A DNA stretch of 58,052 nucleotides from Rikenellaceae bacterium (GCA_020859685.1 JAJBVT010000030.1:1-58052); one strand, 5' to 3'. Numbered from the stretch's first letter, positions 37,161 to 47,393 are shown. Translations and numbers: made by a program. Notes: a model not told the origin generated them from the sequence alone.

Positions 37161-37745
37161 ATGATAAACGATAAATCCAACCGGCAAAGGCAGGATATAC
37201 GGCTGCTCAGGGACAGGTTCGCTGCGGGGGACGACGGCGCCTTCGCGGAAATTTACCGGGTATTCGCCCGGGAGCTGTACGCGTTCGGGATATTCCTCCG
37301 GGCCAAGGTCGAAATCATAGAGGACGCTCTTCACGACGTGTTCGTGGAACTGTACCAGCGCCGGGAAAAACTGGCCGGTATCCAGAACCTCAAAGTCTAC
37401 CTGATGGTGGCATTCAAAAACCGGCTTTTCTACCTCCGGAAAAAAGAGCAGATATCGACAGAGATTACCGACCGGCAGGCATATTTCTACTCGGACAGCA
37501 ACTATATGGAGACCCTGATGGAGTACGAGGACTCGCTGCTCGAGACCGACCGGATGGTTAAGAAGGTTATGTCCGAGTTGAACGCCCACCAACAGGAGGT
37601 TCTATACCACCGCTTCATAGAGGGGCTGTCGATAGACGAGATAGCCTTGCTGATGAATATAAACTACCAGTCGGTCAAAAACCTGCTGCACCGTTCGATA
37701 AAAAAGATCAGGGGAGGCATACCCGGTCAGGGAACCCCGAGTTGA
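37161..37745 (+). CDS. ECF RNA polymerase sigma-70 factor of PUL2
   Basis: A 194-residue extracytoplasmic-function sigma factor of the Bacteroidota PUL-associated type. Region 2 (about 27-96, containing AFAEIYRVFARELYAFGIF and EDALHDVFVELYQ) binds the -10-type element and core polymerase; region 4 (about 139-184, ELNAHQQEVLYHRF and the helix-turn-helix SIDEIALLMNINYQSVKNLL) binds the upstream element. I chose ATG 37161; a GTG at 37107 would add 18 residues that are not part of the family. It precedes FecR by 12 bases, the standard sigma/anti-sigma pair, and should direct transcription of the STN-containing SusC operon when released. Confidence 0.93.
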   Translation: MINDKSNRQRQDIRLLRDRFAAGDDGAFAEIYRVFARELYAFGIFLRAKVEIIEDALHDVFVELYQRREKLAGIQNLKVYLMVAFKNRLFYLRKKEQISTEITDRQAYFYSDSNYMETLMEYEDSLLETDRMVKKVMSELNAHQQEVLYHRFIEGLSIDEIALLMNINYQSVKNLLHRSIKKIRGGIPGQGTPS

Positions 37746-37757
37746 AACAGAGAATAA

Positions 37758-38954
37758 ATGAAGCACATTTATAAGATATACAAGGCGTCGGATTTCCTCG
37801 CGGACGACTACTTCATCGACACGATGCTCAACCCCACGCCCGAGAGCGAGCGGTTCTGGAACTCCCTTATACAGGAGGACAGGATAGACCACGCCGAATT
37901 TATCTCGGCATACACTATGATACGTCGTATTAACGGAAATAAACCCGGTGTTCCGGACGAGAGGATAGACCGACTCTGGCACCGGATAAGCGGAAGCATC
38001 GGGGCGCGCAAGTCCCCGCACCGGAACGGGCGGCGGTTCGTATGGCCCGTGTCGGTTGCGGCCGCTCTGCTGGCCGGACTGCTGGTGGCTGCAGTTCTCC
38101 GGACACCGGCCGGGGAGGGAGAACAATATGCCGGGTGGAGCCGTTATGAGGCGATACTCGGGAACCGGGCGATACCGGAAAAGGTGGAACTCGTCTCGGG
38201 CGAGACCACCATGGAACTCGATGGCCACGAGGTGAATGTGGAGGTCGGCTCCGGGGGAACAGTGCGGGTGAACGACACCGCTGTGGAGGTGACACGGTCG
38301 GCCGAGCCGGTCATGTCGAGCCTGCGTGTACCGTATGCCCGCAGGGCCAACCTCAAACTGCCGGACGGGACCATGCTCTGGCTCAACTCCGGCTCCACGG
38401 TGATATACCCGTCGTTTTTCGGGGACACGAACCGTGAAATATTTGTCGAGGGCGAGGTCTTCGCCGAGGTGGCTCACGACGACGGCAGGCCGTTCGTCGT
38501 CAGGACAAAGGATATAAACGTCACGGTTCTGGGGACATCGTTCAATATAACCGTTTACCGGGACGAGCCGTATTCGGATGTGGTGCTGGTGGACGGGTCG
38601 CTGAGGGTATCCATCCCGACCGGGGGCGAGACCCTCCTGGAGCCGGGCCACAGGTTCCTGCTGGAGGAGGGACGCGCTTCTGTCTGCGAGGTAAATATCG
38701 ACAAATACGTTTCGTGGCGGGACGGTATCTATATTTTTACCAACGAACCCATCGAGAATATTCTCACGCGCCTGTCCCGCTATTACAACGTACGTATGAA
38801 CATGCCCGGGGCCAGGTCGGGGATAACCTGTTCGGGTAAACTCGTCCTGCGGGACGAACTCGGACAATTACTGCAGGGACTCTCCGAAATCACCACCATG
38901 AGGTACGTGCTGGCCGACAGCGAATGTTTTATCAGATTCGAAAACGACCTATAA
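37758..38954 (+). CDS. FecR-type anti-sigma factor of PUL2
   Basis: A 398-residue inner-membrane anti-sigma factor. The cytoplasmic N-terminal part (1-93) holds the sigma factor. One transmembrane helix (94-114) leads to a periplasmic FecR domain (about 188-282, with the ANLKLPDGTMLWLNSGS strand block) and a C-terminal STN-like DUF4974 domain (about 323-395). On a signal from the STN domain of the cognate SusC it releases the ECF sigma factor. It is encoded 12 bases after the sigma gene and 111 bases before that SusC, which supports the signalling chain. Confidence 0.93.
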   Translation: MKHIYKIYKASDFLADDYFIDTMLNPTPESERFWNSLIQEDRIDHAEFISAYTMIRRINGNKPGVPDERIDRLWHRISGSIGARKSPHRNGRRFVWPVSVAAALLAGLLVAAVLRTPAGEGEQYAGWSRYEAILGNRAIPEKVELVSGETTMELDGHEVNVEVGSGGTVRVNDTAVEVTRSAEPVMSSLRVPYARRANLKLPDGTMLWLNSGSTVIYPSFFGDTNREIFVEGEVFAEVAHDDGRPFVVRTKDINVTVLGTSFNITVYRDEPYSDVVLVDGSLRVSIPTGGETLLEPGHRFLLEEGRASVCEVNIDKYVSWRDGIYIFTNEPIENILTRLSRYYNVRMNMPGARSGITCSGKLVLRDELGQLLQGLSEITTMRYVLADSECFIRFENDL

Positions 38955-39065
38955 TGAGATGCTTACCTAAACCACCGGCTTATGGAAATTGAATCGTATC
39001 CGGCCGCTTAACGGCCGACGAGGCGGCCGGCACTTCCCGGCCCTAACCCTGAAAACTACTAACCT
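38955..39065 (+). promoter_or_regulatory. Leader of the SusC operon with three CGGCCG palindromes
   Basis: The 111 bases before SusC contain CGGCCG at 39001, 39012 and 39024, i.e. 11 and 12 bases apart, close to one helical turn. They could be repeated protein sites or could fold into alternative hairpins in the leader RNA. No TTTG/TAnnTTTG promoter is present, as expected for an ECF-sigma-driven operon. The function is inferred. Confidence 0.3.
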
Positions 39066-42000
39066 ATGAAGAAACTATTACAATTCAGAACGTCCTGTAA
39101 TCCGGGTAGTCTGGTTTGCCTGCTGCTTCTCCTTGCCGGGATGCTCCGTCCCGCCGCGACCGGGGCGCAGACCCTTACAGTCAGGGAGACCGGTAAAACC
39201 GTTCGGGAACTGCTGTCGGTTATAGAGGCGAGGGCAAACGTCTATTTCTTCTATTCCGATGCGGACGTAGACCTCGACCGAACCGTAAATATGGACGCCT
39301 CGGGGCAGTCGCTCACAACCGTACTGGACGACCTGTTCCGAAATACCACGACCACATACACAGTCTCGGGCAACCAGGTCTACCTCAAGCGGGCCGAAAC
39401 CGTACCGGGACGGCAGGCGGAACCCGAAAAGATAAGAATTGGCGGTACGGTCCGGGATACCGACGGCGAGCCTCTTGTCGGGGCCACGGTCATAGTCGAG
39501 GGTACCTCTACCGGGGTACTTACCGGACTGGACGGCGGATTTTCGCTCGAGGTACCGGCGGGAGCGAGACTCCGCATCTCGTATGTGGGTTATCAGACGC
39601 AGCATGTAGAAGTGAGCGCGGCCCGGACCCGATACGATGTGGAACTGAAAGGTGAACTGGAGGTCGAAACCGTGGTAGTGGTCGCCTACGGTACCCAGCG
39701 CAAGGAGACCGTAACCGGCTCCATTTCGTCCATAACCGACCGGGAGCTGCGCAAAAGCTCATCGGTCAATATGAGTAACGCGCTCTCGGGCAGGATAGCG
39801 GGGCTTATGAACGTCCAGTCCTCCGGCCAGCCCGGAGCGGACAACGGACGAATTTACCTTCGCGGCATGGCCACGCTCAACGGCACCAGCCCCATAATCC
39901 TCATCGACGGTGTGCCGCGGGATAATATGGATATGCTCGACCCGAACGAGGTGGAGTCCGTTTCGGTCCTCAAAGACGCTTCGGCCACGGCCGTGTTCGG
40001 TGTGAGGGGCGCCAACGGTGCCATTATTATCACCACCAAACGGGGGCAGGTCGGAAAGATGCAGATGTCGGTAAATTTCGAATCCTCCCTGCAATCCTTC
40101 ACCCGAACGCCGGAGAGACTCGAATCGTGGGAATGGATGGCCCTGCGGAACCAGGTGGCTATCAATGAATCGCAGCCCATACCCTATACCGACGAGTACA
40201 TAGCCCGCTACACCAATAATAACAAGACCCCTCTCGAGGAATATATGTACCCGAACCACTACTGGTACGGCGAGATGATGCGCAAATTCGCCCCTCAGAT
40301 AAGGCTCAACGTAAATATGAACGGCGGGACCGACCGGATGCAGTATTTTATCAACACGGGTTACATCTACCAGGGAGGCCAGTTCAAAATAGAGGAAGGT
40401 CTGAACTACAACCCGCAGGTAAGACTCAACCGCTATACCTTCCGCGGGAACGTTGACTATAAAATATCCGGTCGACTGAAGGCTTACCTTAACCTTGCTT
40501 CTTATCTCGAAAAAATCGGTGGTCCGAGCTCATCCTCCTACGGCGAGAATAGCGGTAATCTGATGTCCGAAATATTTCGCAGCCTCATGTACTCCCGGCC
40601 CTACGAAATGGGTCCGCTCACGATAGAATACGAAGGGTCCACCGACCCGGCGGGCGAGGTCGTGAAGTTCGACAACCTCGACCACACCGCTTACGAGCTG
40701 GTGAACCGAAGCGGTTACCAGATGGATACCCGAATGAGTTTCAACGGTTCCTACGGGATGGAACTCGATATGGGTTTTATAACCAAAGGTCTCAGTCTTA
40801 AAGGGGTGGCCTCGCTGGACGCCTATTCCAACACCATGCAGTTCGCACATTCGTCGGTGCAGCAGTATCAGGCCACCATTATCAACGACAGACCGATCTT
40901 CTCGACCAATATGGGCAAGGGCGGCATGACCACCAGAAAAGGTACGTCGCACTATTATCAGGTCAATCTGCAGGCGTCGCTGAATTACGACAACGTATTC
41001 GGCGACCACCGCGTGGGCGGACTGCTGCTGGCCCAACGGGACTATTGGGAGACGAGCGGCGGCGAAATCCCCTACAACGTACTGGGGTTCTGCGCCCGGG
41101 TTACCTACTCCTATGCGGACCGTTACCTTGCCGAATTCAACATGGGATACAACGGTTCCGAGCAGTTCTCTCCCGAGCGGCGGTTCGGTTTCTTCCCGGC
41201 CTATTCCATCGGCTGGGTAGCCAGTAACGAGCGGTTTTTCCGTCCGCTGCTGCCGGTTGTGAACAGCCTGAAATTCAGGGCATCGTACGGCAAGGTGGGC
41301 AACGACCAGCAGGGCGCCTCGCGGTTCCTCTACCTCGACCAGACCTATTACCGACACGGCAGTACCAATGCCGCTTACGGCGAGTTCTTTTTAGGTAGTC
41401 TCAGCAACGGCTACTATATCTCCGAGGGCCTTCTGGGCAATCAGCGTGTTACCTGGGAGACGGCCTCGAAATATAATTACGGGGTGGACCTGCAGCTTCT
41501 GCGCAGCATCGGCCTTACGTTCGACTACTTCACCGAGAAACGCAACGATATACTTATCCAACGCGAGATGGTTCCCGAACTGCAGGGTGTGCCCATATCC
41601 AACATTCCCCGGGTGAATATGGGCGAGATGAAAAATTACGGGTTCGAAGTGGAGCTTACTTACACCAAGAATATTAACGACGACCTTTCGCTATCGGCAC
41701 GCGGCAACTTCTCCTTTACCCGTAATAAGGTGCTGTTCGCCGACGAACCCCTTCTCGGCGAGGATTATGCCTACCGCTACCGCAGGACAGGTCTGCCGCT
41801 GGGTACCTTCTTCGGTTACGAGATTGATTACGGCAACGGCAACGGATATTTCAACACCCAGGCAGATATCGACAACTATAAAACGCCCGACGGCAAACAG
41901 ATTACCTACGACTTCGGGCAGTACCAGTTGGGGGATTTCATCTATGTCGACCAGAACGGCGACGGAATTATAGACGTGCGCGACCAGGTGCCTCTGGGCA

Positions 42001-42509
42001 ATACCATGATGCCCGAAATATCGTACGGCATCTCGTTCGGGGCGGAATACAAGTGGTTCGACTTCTCGGTATTCTTTCAGGGGCTTGCCAATACGAGCAA
42101 TTTCTATATGAACGAGGGGGTGTACGAATATATCTACGGCGGAATGTTCTTCGATTACCACAAGACTGCGTGGACCCCCGAACGGTACGCCGCAGGGCAG
42201 AAAATAACCTATCCAAAACTGCGCTCTTCCAATTCGGTCAGCCATAATGTGAACAGCTTCTTCGTGATGGACCGCTCGTTCGTCCGCCTGAAGCATATCG
42301 AACTCGGGTTCACTCTTCCCGAAAAATGGGTCCGCAAGGCGGCCGTCAGCAACATGAGGATATACGTCAGCGGTCAGAATCTCTTCACCTGGGACAGGCT
42401 GCCGATGAAAACCCTCGACCCGGAACAGTACGCGGACAGTAACAACCTGTTCGGTACGGTCTACCCGATACCCAAGCTATACAGTTTCGGCCTCAATATA
42501 ACATTTTAA
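39066..42509 (+). CDS. SusC/RagA transporter with N-terminal STN signalling domain
   Basis: A 1147-residue SusC. After a signal peptide (about 1-34) comes an STN domain (36-108, LTVRETGKTVRELLSVIEA...), then a carboxypeptidase-regulatory-like domain (123-196), the VVVVAYGTQRKET motif (203-215), a plug domain (about 213-325) with LKDASATAVFG, and the TonB-dependent beta-barrel ending in LNITF. The STN domain is the part that contacts FecR anti-sigma factors in trans-envelope signalling, so this transporter is also the sensor of PUL2: glycan import would release the ECF sigma factor. It is the only SusC in the window with an STN domain. It pairs with the SusD encoded 11 bases downstream. Confidence 0.95.
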   Translation: MKKLLQFRTSCNPGSLVCLLLLLAGMLRPAATGAQTLTVRETGKTVRELLSVIEARANVYFFYSDADVDLDRTVNMDASGQSLTTVLDDLFRNTTTTYTVSGNQVYLKRAETVPGRQAEPEKIRIGGTVRDTDGEPLVGATVIVEGTSTGVLTGLDGGFSLEVPAGARLRISYVGYQTQHVEVSAARTRYDVELKGELEVETVVVVAYGTQRKETVTGSISSITDRELRKSSSVNMSNALSGRIAGLMNVQSSGQPGADNGRIYLRGMATLNGTSPIILIDGVPRDNMDMLDPNEVESVSVLKDASATAVFGVRGANGAIIITTKRGQVGKMQMSVNFESSLQSFTRTPERLESWEWMALRNQVAINESQPIPYTDEYIARYTNNNKTPLEEYMYPNHYWYGEMMRKFAPQIRLNVNMNGGTDRMQYFINTGYIYQGGQFKIEEGLNYNPQVRLNRYTFRGNVDYKISGRLKAYLNLASYLEKIGGPSSSSYGENSGNLMSEIFRSLMYSRPYEMGPLTIEYEGSTDPAGEVVKFDNLDHTAYELVNRSGYQMDTRMSFNGSYGMELDMGFITKGLSLKGVASLDAYSNTMQFAHSSVQQYQATIINDRPIFSTNMGKGGMTTRKGTSHYYQVNLQASLNYDNVFGDHRVGGLLLAQRDYWETSGGEIPYNVLGFCARVTYSYADRYLAEFNMGYNGSEQFSPERRFGFFPAYSIGWVASNERFFRPLLPVVNSLKFRASYGKVGNDQQGASRFLYLDQTYYRHGSTNAAYGEFFLGSLSNGYYISEGLLGNQRVTWETASKYNYGVDLQLLRSIGLTFDYFTEKRNDILIQREMVPELQGVPISNIPRVNMGEMKNYGFEVELTYTKNINDDLSLSARGNFSFTRNKVLFADEPLLGEDYAYRYRRTGLPLGTFFGYEIDYGNGNGYFNTQADIDNYKTPDGKQITYDFGQYQLGDFIYVDQNGDGIIDVRDQVPLGNTMMPEISYGISFGAEYKWFDFSVFFQGLANTSNFYMNEGVYEYIYGGMFFDYHKTAWTPERYAAGQKITYPKLRSSNSVSHNVNSFFVMDRSFVRLKHIELGFTLPEKWVRKAAVSNMRIYVSGQNLFTWDRLPMKTLDPEQYADSNNLFGTVYPIPKLYSFGLNITF

Positions 42510-42520
42510 CCGGACGCAAA

Positions 42521-44446
42521 ATGAAAAAATTCCACACCGTAATAGCAACGCTCATAGCGACGGCAGGTATCATGGGCAGTTGTTCGGATATTCTGGACGT
42601 AGCGCCGGACGGTATGATATCGCTCGACCGGATATTCGAAGACAACGACAAGGTCGCCGCATATCTGAACACCTGTTACAGTTTTGTGCCCGCCAAAGGA
42701 TACTACTACTATTTCACCACCAATGTCCCGACAGTGCTCTCGGACGAGGCGTGGGACGCGGACGACTGTGCCGGACTGCGTGTGGTACAGTACTACAACG
42801 GTAATGTGTCGGCCGGGGCGGACCCTCTCTACGAAGATATGCCCGGCACCAATAAACGGCTGGGCAGCTACTGGAAATACTACTGGGAAGCCATACGTAA
42901 CTGCTCCGTTTTTCTCGAAAGAATCGATCAGGCGAAGGTCAACCGCGAGAGCGACCGGGACAGGTGGCGGGCCGAGGCCCACATCCTTCGGGCTTATTAC
43001 TACTTCGAACTGCTGAAATGGTATGGTGCCTCATTCCCGGTGGCCGAGACCTCTTACTCTATCGAACAGGATTTCGCGGAGTTGGAACAGTCCGTCTACG
43101 GGGAGATAGTCAGATTTATAGAAGCGGACTGCAACGCGGCCCTCGAATCCCCGAACCTGCCGTGGAGGATAACCACCGAAGGGGAGATAATGAGGCTTAC
43201 CAAGGCCGTGGCCGAAGTGCTGAAGACCAAAGCGGTCCTGTATGCCGTAAGCGAAAGGTACGATGACGGGACCTATACGGCCGAGGAGGCTTACCGGATT
43301 GGTCGGCAGTCATTACAGAACCTGCGCGACAACGGATACGAACTGTTTAACAGTAACAATACGTTCATAGCCGACGAGGTTTATACCGACCCTTATCAGG
43401 GCGTGGTGACCGGACCGAAGAAAGAGGAGATGATACGGGCGATAGGGGCCAATAAATACTATTTCAGCAACTGGGCCGACTACTCGTCGAACCCGGTGGA
43501 CAAGGAGACTATATGGCAGCACCAGGTCCACCAGGAGTATATGTGGCATATAGCCTCTTTCGTAAGTACCTACAAGTGCGGTCCGTGCCCGACACAGGAA
43601 TATGTGGACGCTTTCGAGGTTACCGACGGGACGGTGGCATTTCCGCTGTTAAACCCGGAGAAGCCGTACAACGATACCGGCGAACCGACCCATCTGCTGC
43701 CCAACTACAACCCCCCGGCCCTCACCCTCTATGACGAGAACGACCCGTACCGCAACCGGGACCCCCGGTTTTACGCCACAATCCATTACCACGGGTCAAG
43801 ACGCTTCATAGAGGACAGTAAAAGCTGGATTACGTTGTGGACCGATGTGGACGATCCGGTGAACGGCCTGCGGGACGGCAATTCGGACGGTTCGCGCACC
43901 TTCACCCGTACGGGATATTATTCCCAGAAGTTTTTGCATCCCACCGAAGGCACCCACGACCTGAACCGTTTTTCACCCGGATGGAAGTTGTTCCGGTTCG
44001 GCGAAATGGTTCTCAACGTGGCAGAGCTGGCGGTGGAGGCCGGGCAGACGGCCGAGGCTATCCAACTGGTTAACGAGATACGCCGCCGCTCCGCCATGCC
44101 CGAACTCGCCTCGTCCAACAATGCGGACCATGTCCGCCGCTCGGTGCGGCAGGAGCGCAGGGTTGAGCTGGGTTTCGAGGAGTCGCGCTATTTCGACGTC
44201 CGCCGATGGTTGCCTAAGGGAGAAGATAAGGACCTCGCGGAGACCGATAAGTGGCTTACCAAAATGGTAATCAGGGATACTTCGCCCGGGGGCGACCACA
44301 CCTCTCACAGTTTTACCAGAGAACCGGTGCGCGAACTGCCCCGGGATAACTACCGGAGCCGGTACCTGCTCCAGCCTATCCCGCTGGCCGAAGCCACGAG
44401 GCTCGAAGTGATAACCGGCCGACCCTGGCAGAACCCCGGATGGTAA
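42521..44446 (+). CDS. SusD/RagB-like outer-membrane lipoprotein
   Basis: A 641-residue SusD-family lipoprotein with lipobox cysteine C21 (GIMGSCSDILDVAPDG). The N-terminal TPR-like helices and the C-terminal block RQERRVELGFEESRYFDVRRW (about 545-565) are characteristic. It is the glycan-binding lid of the STN-containing SusC encoded 11 bases upstream. The protein ends in the GRPWQNPGW motif shared with the second PUL2 SusD (DWQNPGW), so the two look like paralogues. Confidence 0.92.
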   Translation: MKKFHTVIATLIATAGIMGSCSDILDVAPDGMISLDRIFEDNDKVAAYLNTCYSFVPAKGYYYYFTTNVPTVLSDEAWDADDCAGLRVVQYYNGNVSAGADPLYEDMPGTNKRLGSYWKYYWEAIRNCSVFLERIDQAKVNRESDRDRWRAEAHILRAYYYFELLKWYGASFPVAETSYSIEQDFAELEQSVYGEIVRFIEADCNAALESPNLPWRITTEGEIMRLTKAVAEVLKTKAVLYAVSERYDDGTYTAEEAYRIGRQSLQNLRDNGYELFNSNNTFIADEVYTDPYQGVVTGPKKEEMIRAIGANKYYFSNWADYSSNPVDKETIWQHQVHQEYMWHIASFVSTYKCGPCPTQEYVDAFEVTDGTVAFPLLNPEKPYNDTGEPTHLLPNYNPPALTLYDENDPYRNRDPRFYATIHYHGSRRFIEDSKSWITLWTDVDDPVNGLRDGNSDGSRTFTRTGYYSQKFLHPTEGTHDLNRFSPGWKLFRFGEMVLNVAELAVEAGQTAEAIQLVNEIRRRSAMPELASSNNADHVRRSVRQERRVELGFEESRYFDVRRWLPKGEDKDLAETDKWLTKMVIRDTSPGGDHTSHSFTREPVRELPRDNYRSRYLLQPIPLAEATRLEVITGRPWQNPGW

Positions 44447-44468
44447 ATCACCAAAAACCTACAAGACC

Positions 44469-47393
44469 ATGAAAATCGATATAAGACAAAAGGTTTACAG
44501 TTGTGTGATGCTGTTGGCCGTCCCGCTGGTTCTACCCGGTACGGGGTACGGGCAGGACCGTACCGCCGGGGAAGAGGTACCGCTGGGTTACTATTCCCGG
44601 CCCGCCCGTGAGGTGGGCGGTGCGGTGAGCACCGTAACGGGCGGCGAACTTGAAAAATCGCCCGTCCCCGACCTGTTCCAGACCCTGCCCGGAAGGCTTT
44701 CCGGCCTTATAACTATGGAAGAAGACGGTCAGCCCACCAAGAGCGTCGTCTATAATTATATTCGCGGCATATCGACCGTCAACGGCCGGACGCCCCTTTA
44801 CCTCCTCGACGGGGTAATCTGTTCCGAGGAGGTGATAAGGTATATTACTCCGCAGGAAATCGAGTCGGTAAGCGTGCTCAAAGACGCTTCGCTCACGGCC
44901 ATATACGGCATCGACGGCAGCAGGGGAGTGGTGGTTATTACCACCCGCCGGGGCGCCAGCGAGAGTCTTCAGGTTACGGTCACATTCGATGAGTCGTTCC
45001 AGCAGATGTCCTCGCGCCCGGTATTTATAAACTCGTGGGAGTATGCCGCTATGCAGAATCAGGCATGGGCCAACGACGGGGGCAGAGGCTCCGCACCCTA
45101 CACTCAGGCGCAGATAGACGCTTTCCGAGACGGCTCCAACCGGGAACTCTATCCCAATACCGACTTCTACGGTATGATGTTCCGTAAATGGGCGCTGATG
45201 CAGAGGGCCGGAATAAGTACCACCGCGGGTAACGATAAAATACGGATGTACTCGAATATCAACTTCCTGCACCAGGGCGGCCAGTTCAGGAACGACCAGG
45301 CAACTTTCGGCATGGACGATATGCCCTACGAACCGAAAGCCGGTACCAATTACCGGGTGAATTTCCGCACAAACCTCGATTTTCGTATCAACGACCGCCT
45401 CGAGGGGTTCCTGCGAATCAGCGGGAATATCACGAAGGAGAACAACGTCAGGTTTCCCAATACTACCGTATACAGCAGCCTTTTCTATCTTCCGCCAACA
45501 CTCTACGGGCCGTATACCCCGATAGTTTACGATGCGGACGACCCCGGGAAGTTCACGGGCGGGAAGATAATAACCAACGAGTATGTCGATAACCCCGCCT
45601 ACGGGATGCTCAACCGCGGCGGATACGCCAAATACACCGGCACGAACGTGATGGCCCAGTCGGGCCTGAAACTCGATATGGGCTTCCTCACCGAAGGGCT
45701 GACGCTGGAGGGCCGTTTCGCATACGAAACCAACTCCTCCGGCCAGACCCCCGTAGTAGCCGACTACGAACGGTGGGTCCGGAACAACGACCCGAACACT
45801 CTCGGGTTCGACAGGATAGGCGAGGGAACATGGACGGACCAGCCGCTCGAATACCGGTCGCGCGAGGCGCGGTTCTATTACCGCATGCACGCCACGGGCG
45901 AACTCGGGTACCGGCGGTCGTTCGGCGGGCACAGCCTCAAGGTGATGGCATACGGCTACTTCCAGAACCATGTCCTGCCCCGTGACGAGGGTATTTACGG
46001 CTTTCCTTATAAAAAAATAAGCTCCGGAGCATCGGCACAGTGGGGATTCCGTAACCGCTACTTCCTCAAAGCGGATGCAGGTTATTCGGGTTCCGACCAG
46101 TATGCCCGGGGCAACCGGTTTACCTCGACCCCGGCTTTATCGGCCGCATGGATCGTATCCGACGAGGCGTTCCTGTCGGGTATCGGCTGGATTACGTCTT
46201 TGAAATTGCGCGCCTCGGCCGGTATCGCGGCCAACGACCAGATGGGCTACGGCCGCTTTATGTATTCCGATAATTATGTGTTCGGAGGAAGCCTCTACGT
46301 GCAGAGTATGAACTACATGATAACGGAATACCTGCGGGGAAATCCGGATATCGGGCCGGAAAAGATATTCAGTCAGAACTACGGGGCGGATATTACGATA
46401 GCACGGGAATTCACCTTCTCGTTCGATTATTTCCGCTCCCGTACCGACAATATGCTGGTGAGCAATATAGGCGAACTACCGGCATTCACTGGTATATCGG
46501 AAGCCATAACGTCGCTTTACAACGCGGGTGAGATGAGAAACCGCGGGTTCGAAGCGTCGTTGGGATACCTCAAGCAGGTGAACAGCGACGTGGACGTATA
46601 CGGTTCCGCCAATTTTATGTATGCCAAAAATACGATAATCGATATGAAAGAGACCCCGCTGGGCGAGGACTACACCCACCGTTACCGCTCCGAAGGTTAC
46701 TCATACGGCCAGAACTTCGCTTACCGTATAGACAGGAGCAACGGCAGCGGCTATTTCACTACCCAGCAGGAGCTTGACCGTTACCACTACACCTTCGGCA
46801 CCCCCCGGCTGGGAGATTTTATCTACAAAAACCTGAACGGGGACAAGACTGCCGACGGACGGGAAATTATCGACGAGAAGGATATCGCCCCCGTCGGTTT
46901 CTCCTCCGTTCCGCGCATTACCTACGGTGTCAACTTAGGGGTGCGTTACAAGGGATTCGAACTGAGTGCCCTATTGCAGGGTACAGGCCAGTCGTCCCGG
47001 CAGTACCAGAATGCCATAGGTATCAATGAGACCGTTATGGGCGGGATATATTCCGATATCCACCGTAACGCATGGACGGCCGAACGGGCCGCGGCAGGGG
47101 ACAGGATAACCTACCCGGCCCTCTCTCAGCAGGCATCGGTCAACCAGCAGCCCAACGATTTTTTCATTATGAACACCGCTTACCTGCGCCTGCGTAACGT
47201 AGAGTTGTCCTACTCGCTGCCCGCCGGAGTGCTAAGGCTGGTGAACGCCGGGGAAATAAAAGTGCTGCTCAACGCGCAGAATCTCTTTACGTGGGACAAT
47301 ATGCGGACGAAAGCCATCGACCCTGAGATATCGGCCCTCGATATCTTTCAGGTCTACCGCGTATTCAATATCGGTGTCAAATTAACCTTTTAA
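44469..47393 (+). CDS. Short SusC/RagA transporter without N-terminal regulatory-like domain
   Basis: A 974-residue SusC that lacks both the STN and the carboxypeptidase-regulatory-like domain. The signal peptide (about 1-28) leads almost directly into the plug (about 45-162): VPLGYYSRPAREVGGAVSTV stands where other SusC proteins have VVVGYGTQKKE, and the plug has VLKDASLTAIYGIDGSRGVVVITTRRG (key residues LKDAS and YG). The barrel ends in GVKLTF. The signal peptide is ordinary and the reading frame is open from there, so this is not an obvious truncation. It pairs with the SusD encoded 9 bases downstream. Loss of the domain may mean altered coupling to SusD or accessory proteins. Confidence 0.88.
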   Translation: MKIDIRQKVYSCVMLLAVPLVLPGTGYGQDRTAGEEVPLGYYSRPAREVGGAVSTVTGGELEKSPVPDLFQTLPGRLSGLITMEEDGQPTKSVVYNYIRGISTVNGRTPLYLLDGVICSEEVIRYITPQEIESVSVLKDASLTAIYGIDGSRGVVVITTRRGASESLQVTVTFDESFQQMSSRPVFINSWEYAAMQNQAWANDGGRGSAPYTQAQIDAFRDGSNRELYPNTDFYGMMFRKWALMQRAGISTTAGNDKIRMYSNINFLHQGGQFRNDQATFGMDDMPYEPKAGTNYRVNFRTNLDFRINDRLEGFLRISGNITKENNVRFPNTTVYSSLFYLPPTLYGPYTPIVYDADDPGKFTGGKIITNEYVDNPAYGMLNRGGYAKYTGTNVMAQSGLKLDMGFLTEGLTLEGRFAYETNSSGQTPVVADYERWVRNNDPNTLGFDRIGEGTWTDQPLEYRSREARFYYRMHATGELGYRRSFGGHSLKVMAYGYFQNHVLPRDEGIYGFPYKKISSGASAQWGFRNRYFLKADAGYSGSDQYARGNRFTSTPALSAAWIVSDEAFLSGIGWITSLKLRASAGIAANDQMGYGRFMYSDNYVFGGSLYVQSMNYMITEYLRGNPDIGPEKIFSQNYGADITIAREFTFSFDYFRSRTDNMLVSNIGELPAFTGISEAITSLYNAGEMRNRGFEASLGYLKQVNSDVDVYGSANFMYAKNTIIDMKETPLGEDYTHRYRSEGYSYGQNFAYRIDRSNGSGYFTTQQELDRYHYTFGTPRLGDFIYKNLNGDKTADGREIIDEKDIAPVGFSSVPRITYGVNLGVRYKGFELSALLQGTGQSSRQYQNAIGINETVMGGIYSDIHRNAWTAERAAAGDRITYPALSQQASVNQQPNDFFIMNTAYLRLRNVELSYSLPAGVLRLVNAGEIKVLLNAQNLFTWDNMRTKAIDPEISALDIFQVYRVFNIGVKLTF

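Noticed and set aside
44532-45971. 479-residue minus-strand open frame over the short SusC
   Set aside because: Antisense shadow with no domain. Similar frames at 37602-38867, 52076-53290 and 55550-56653 were rejected for the same reason.
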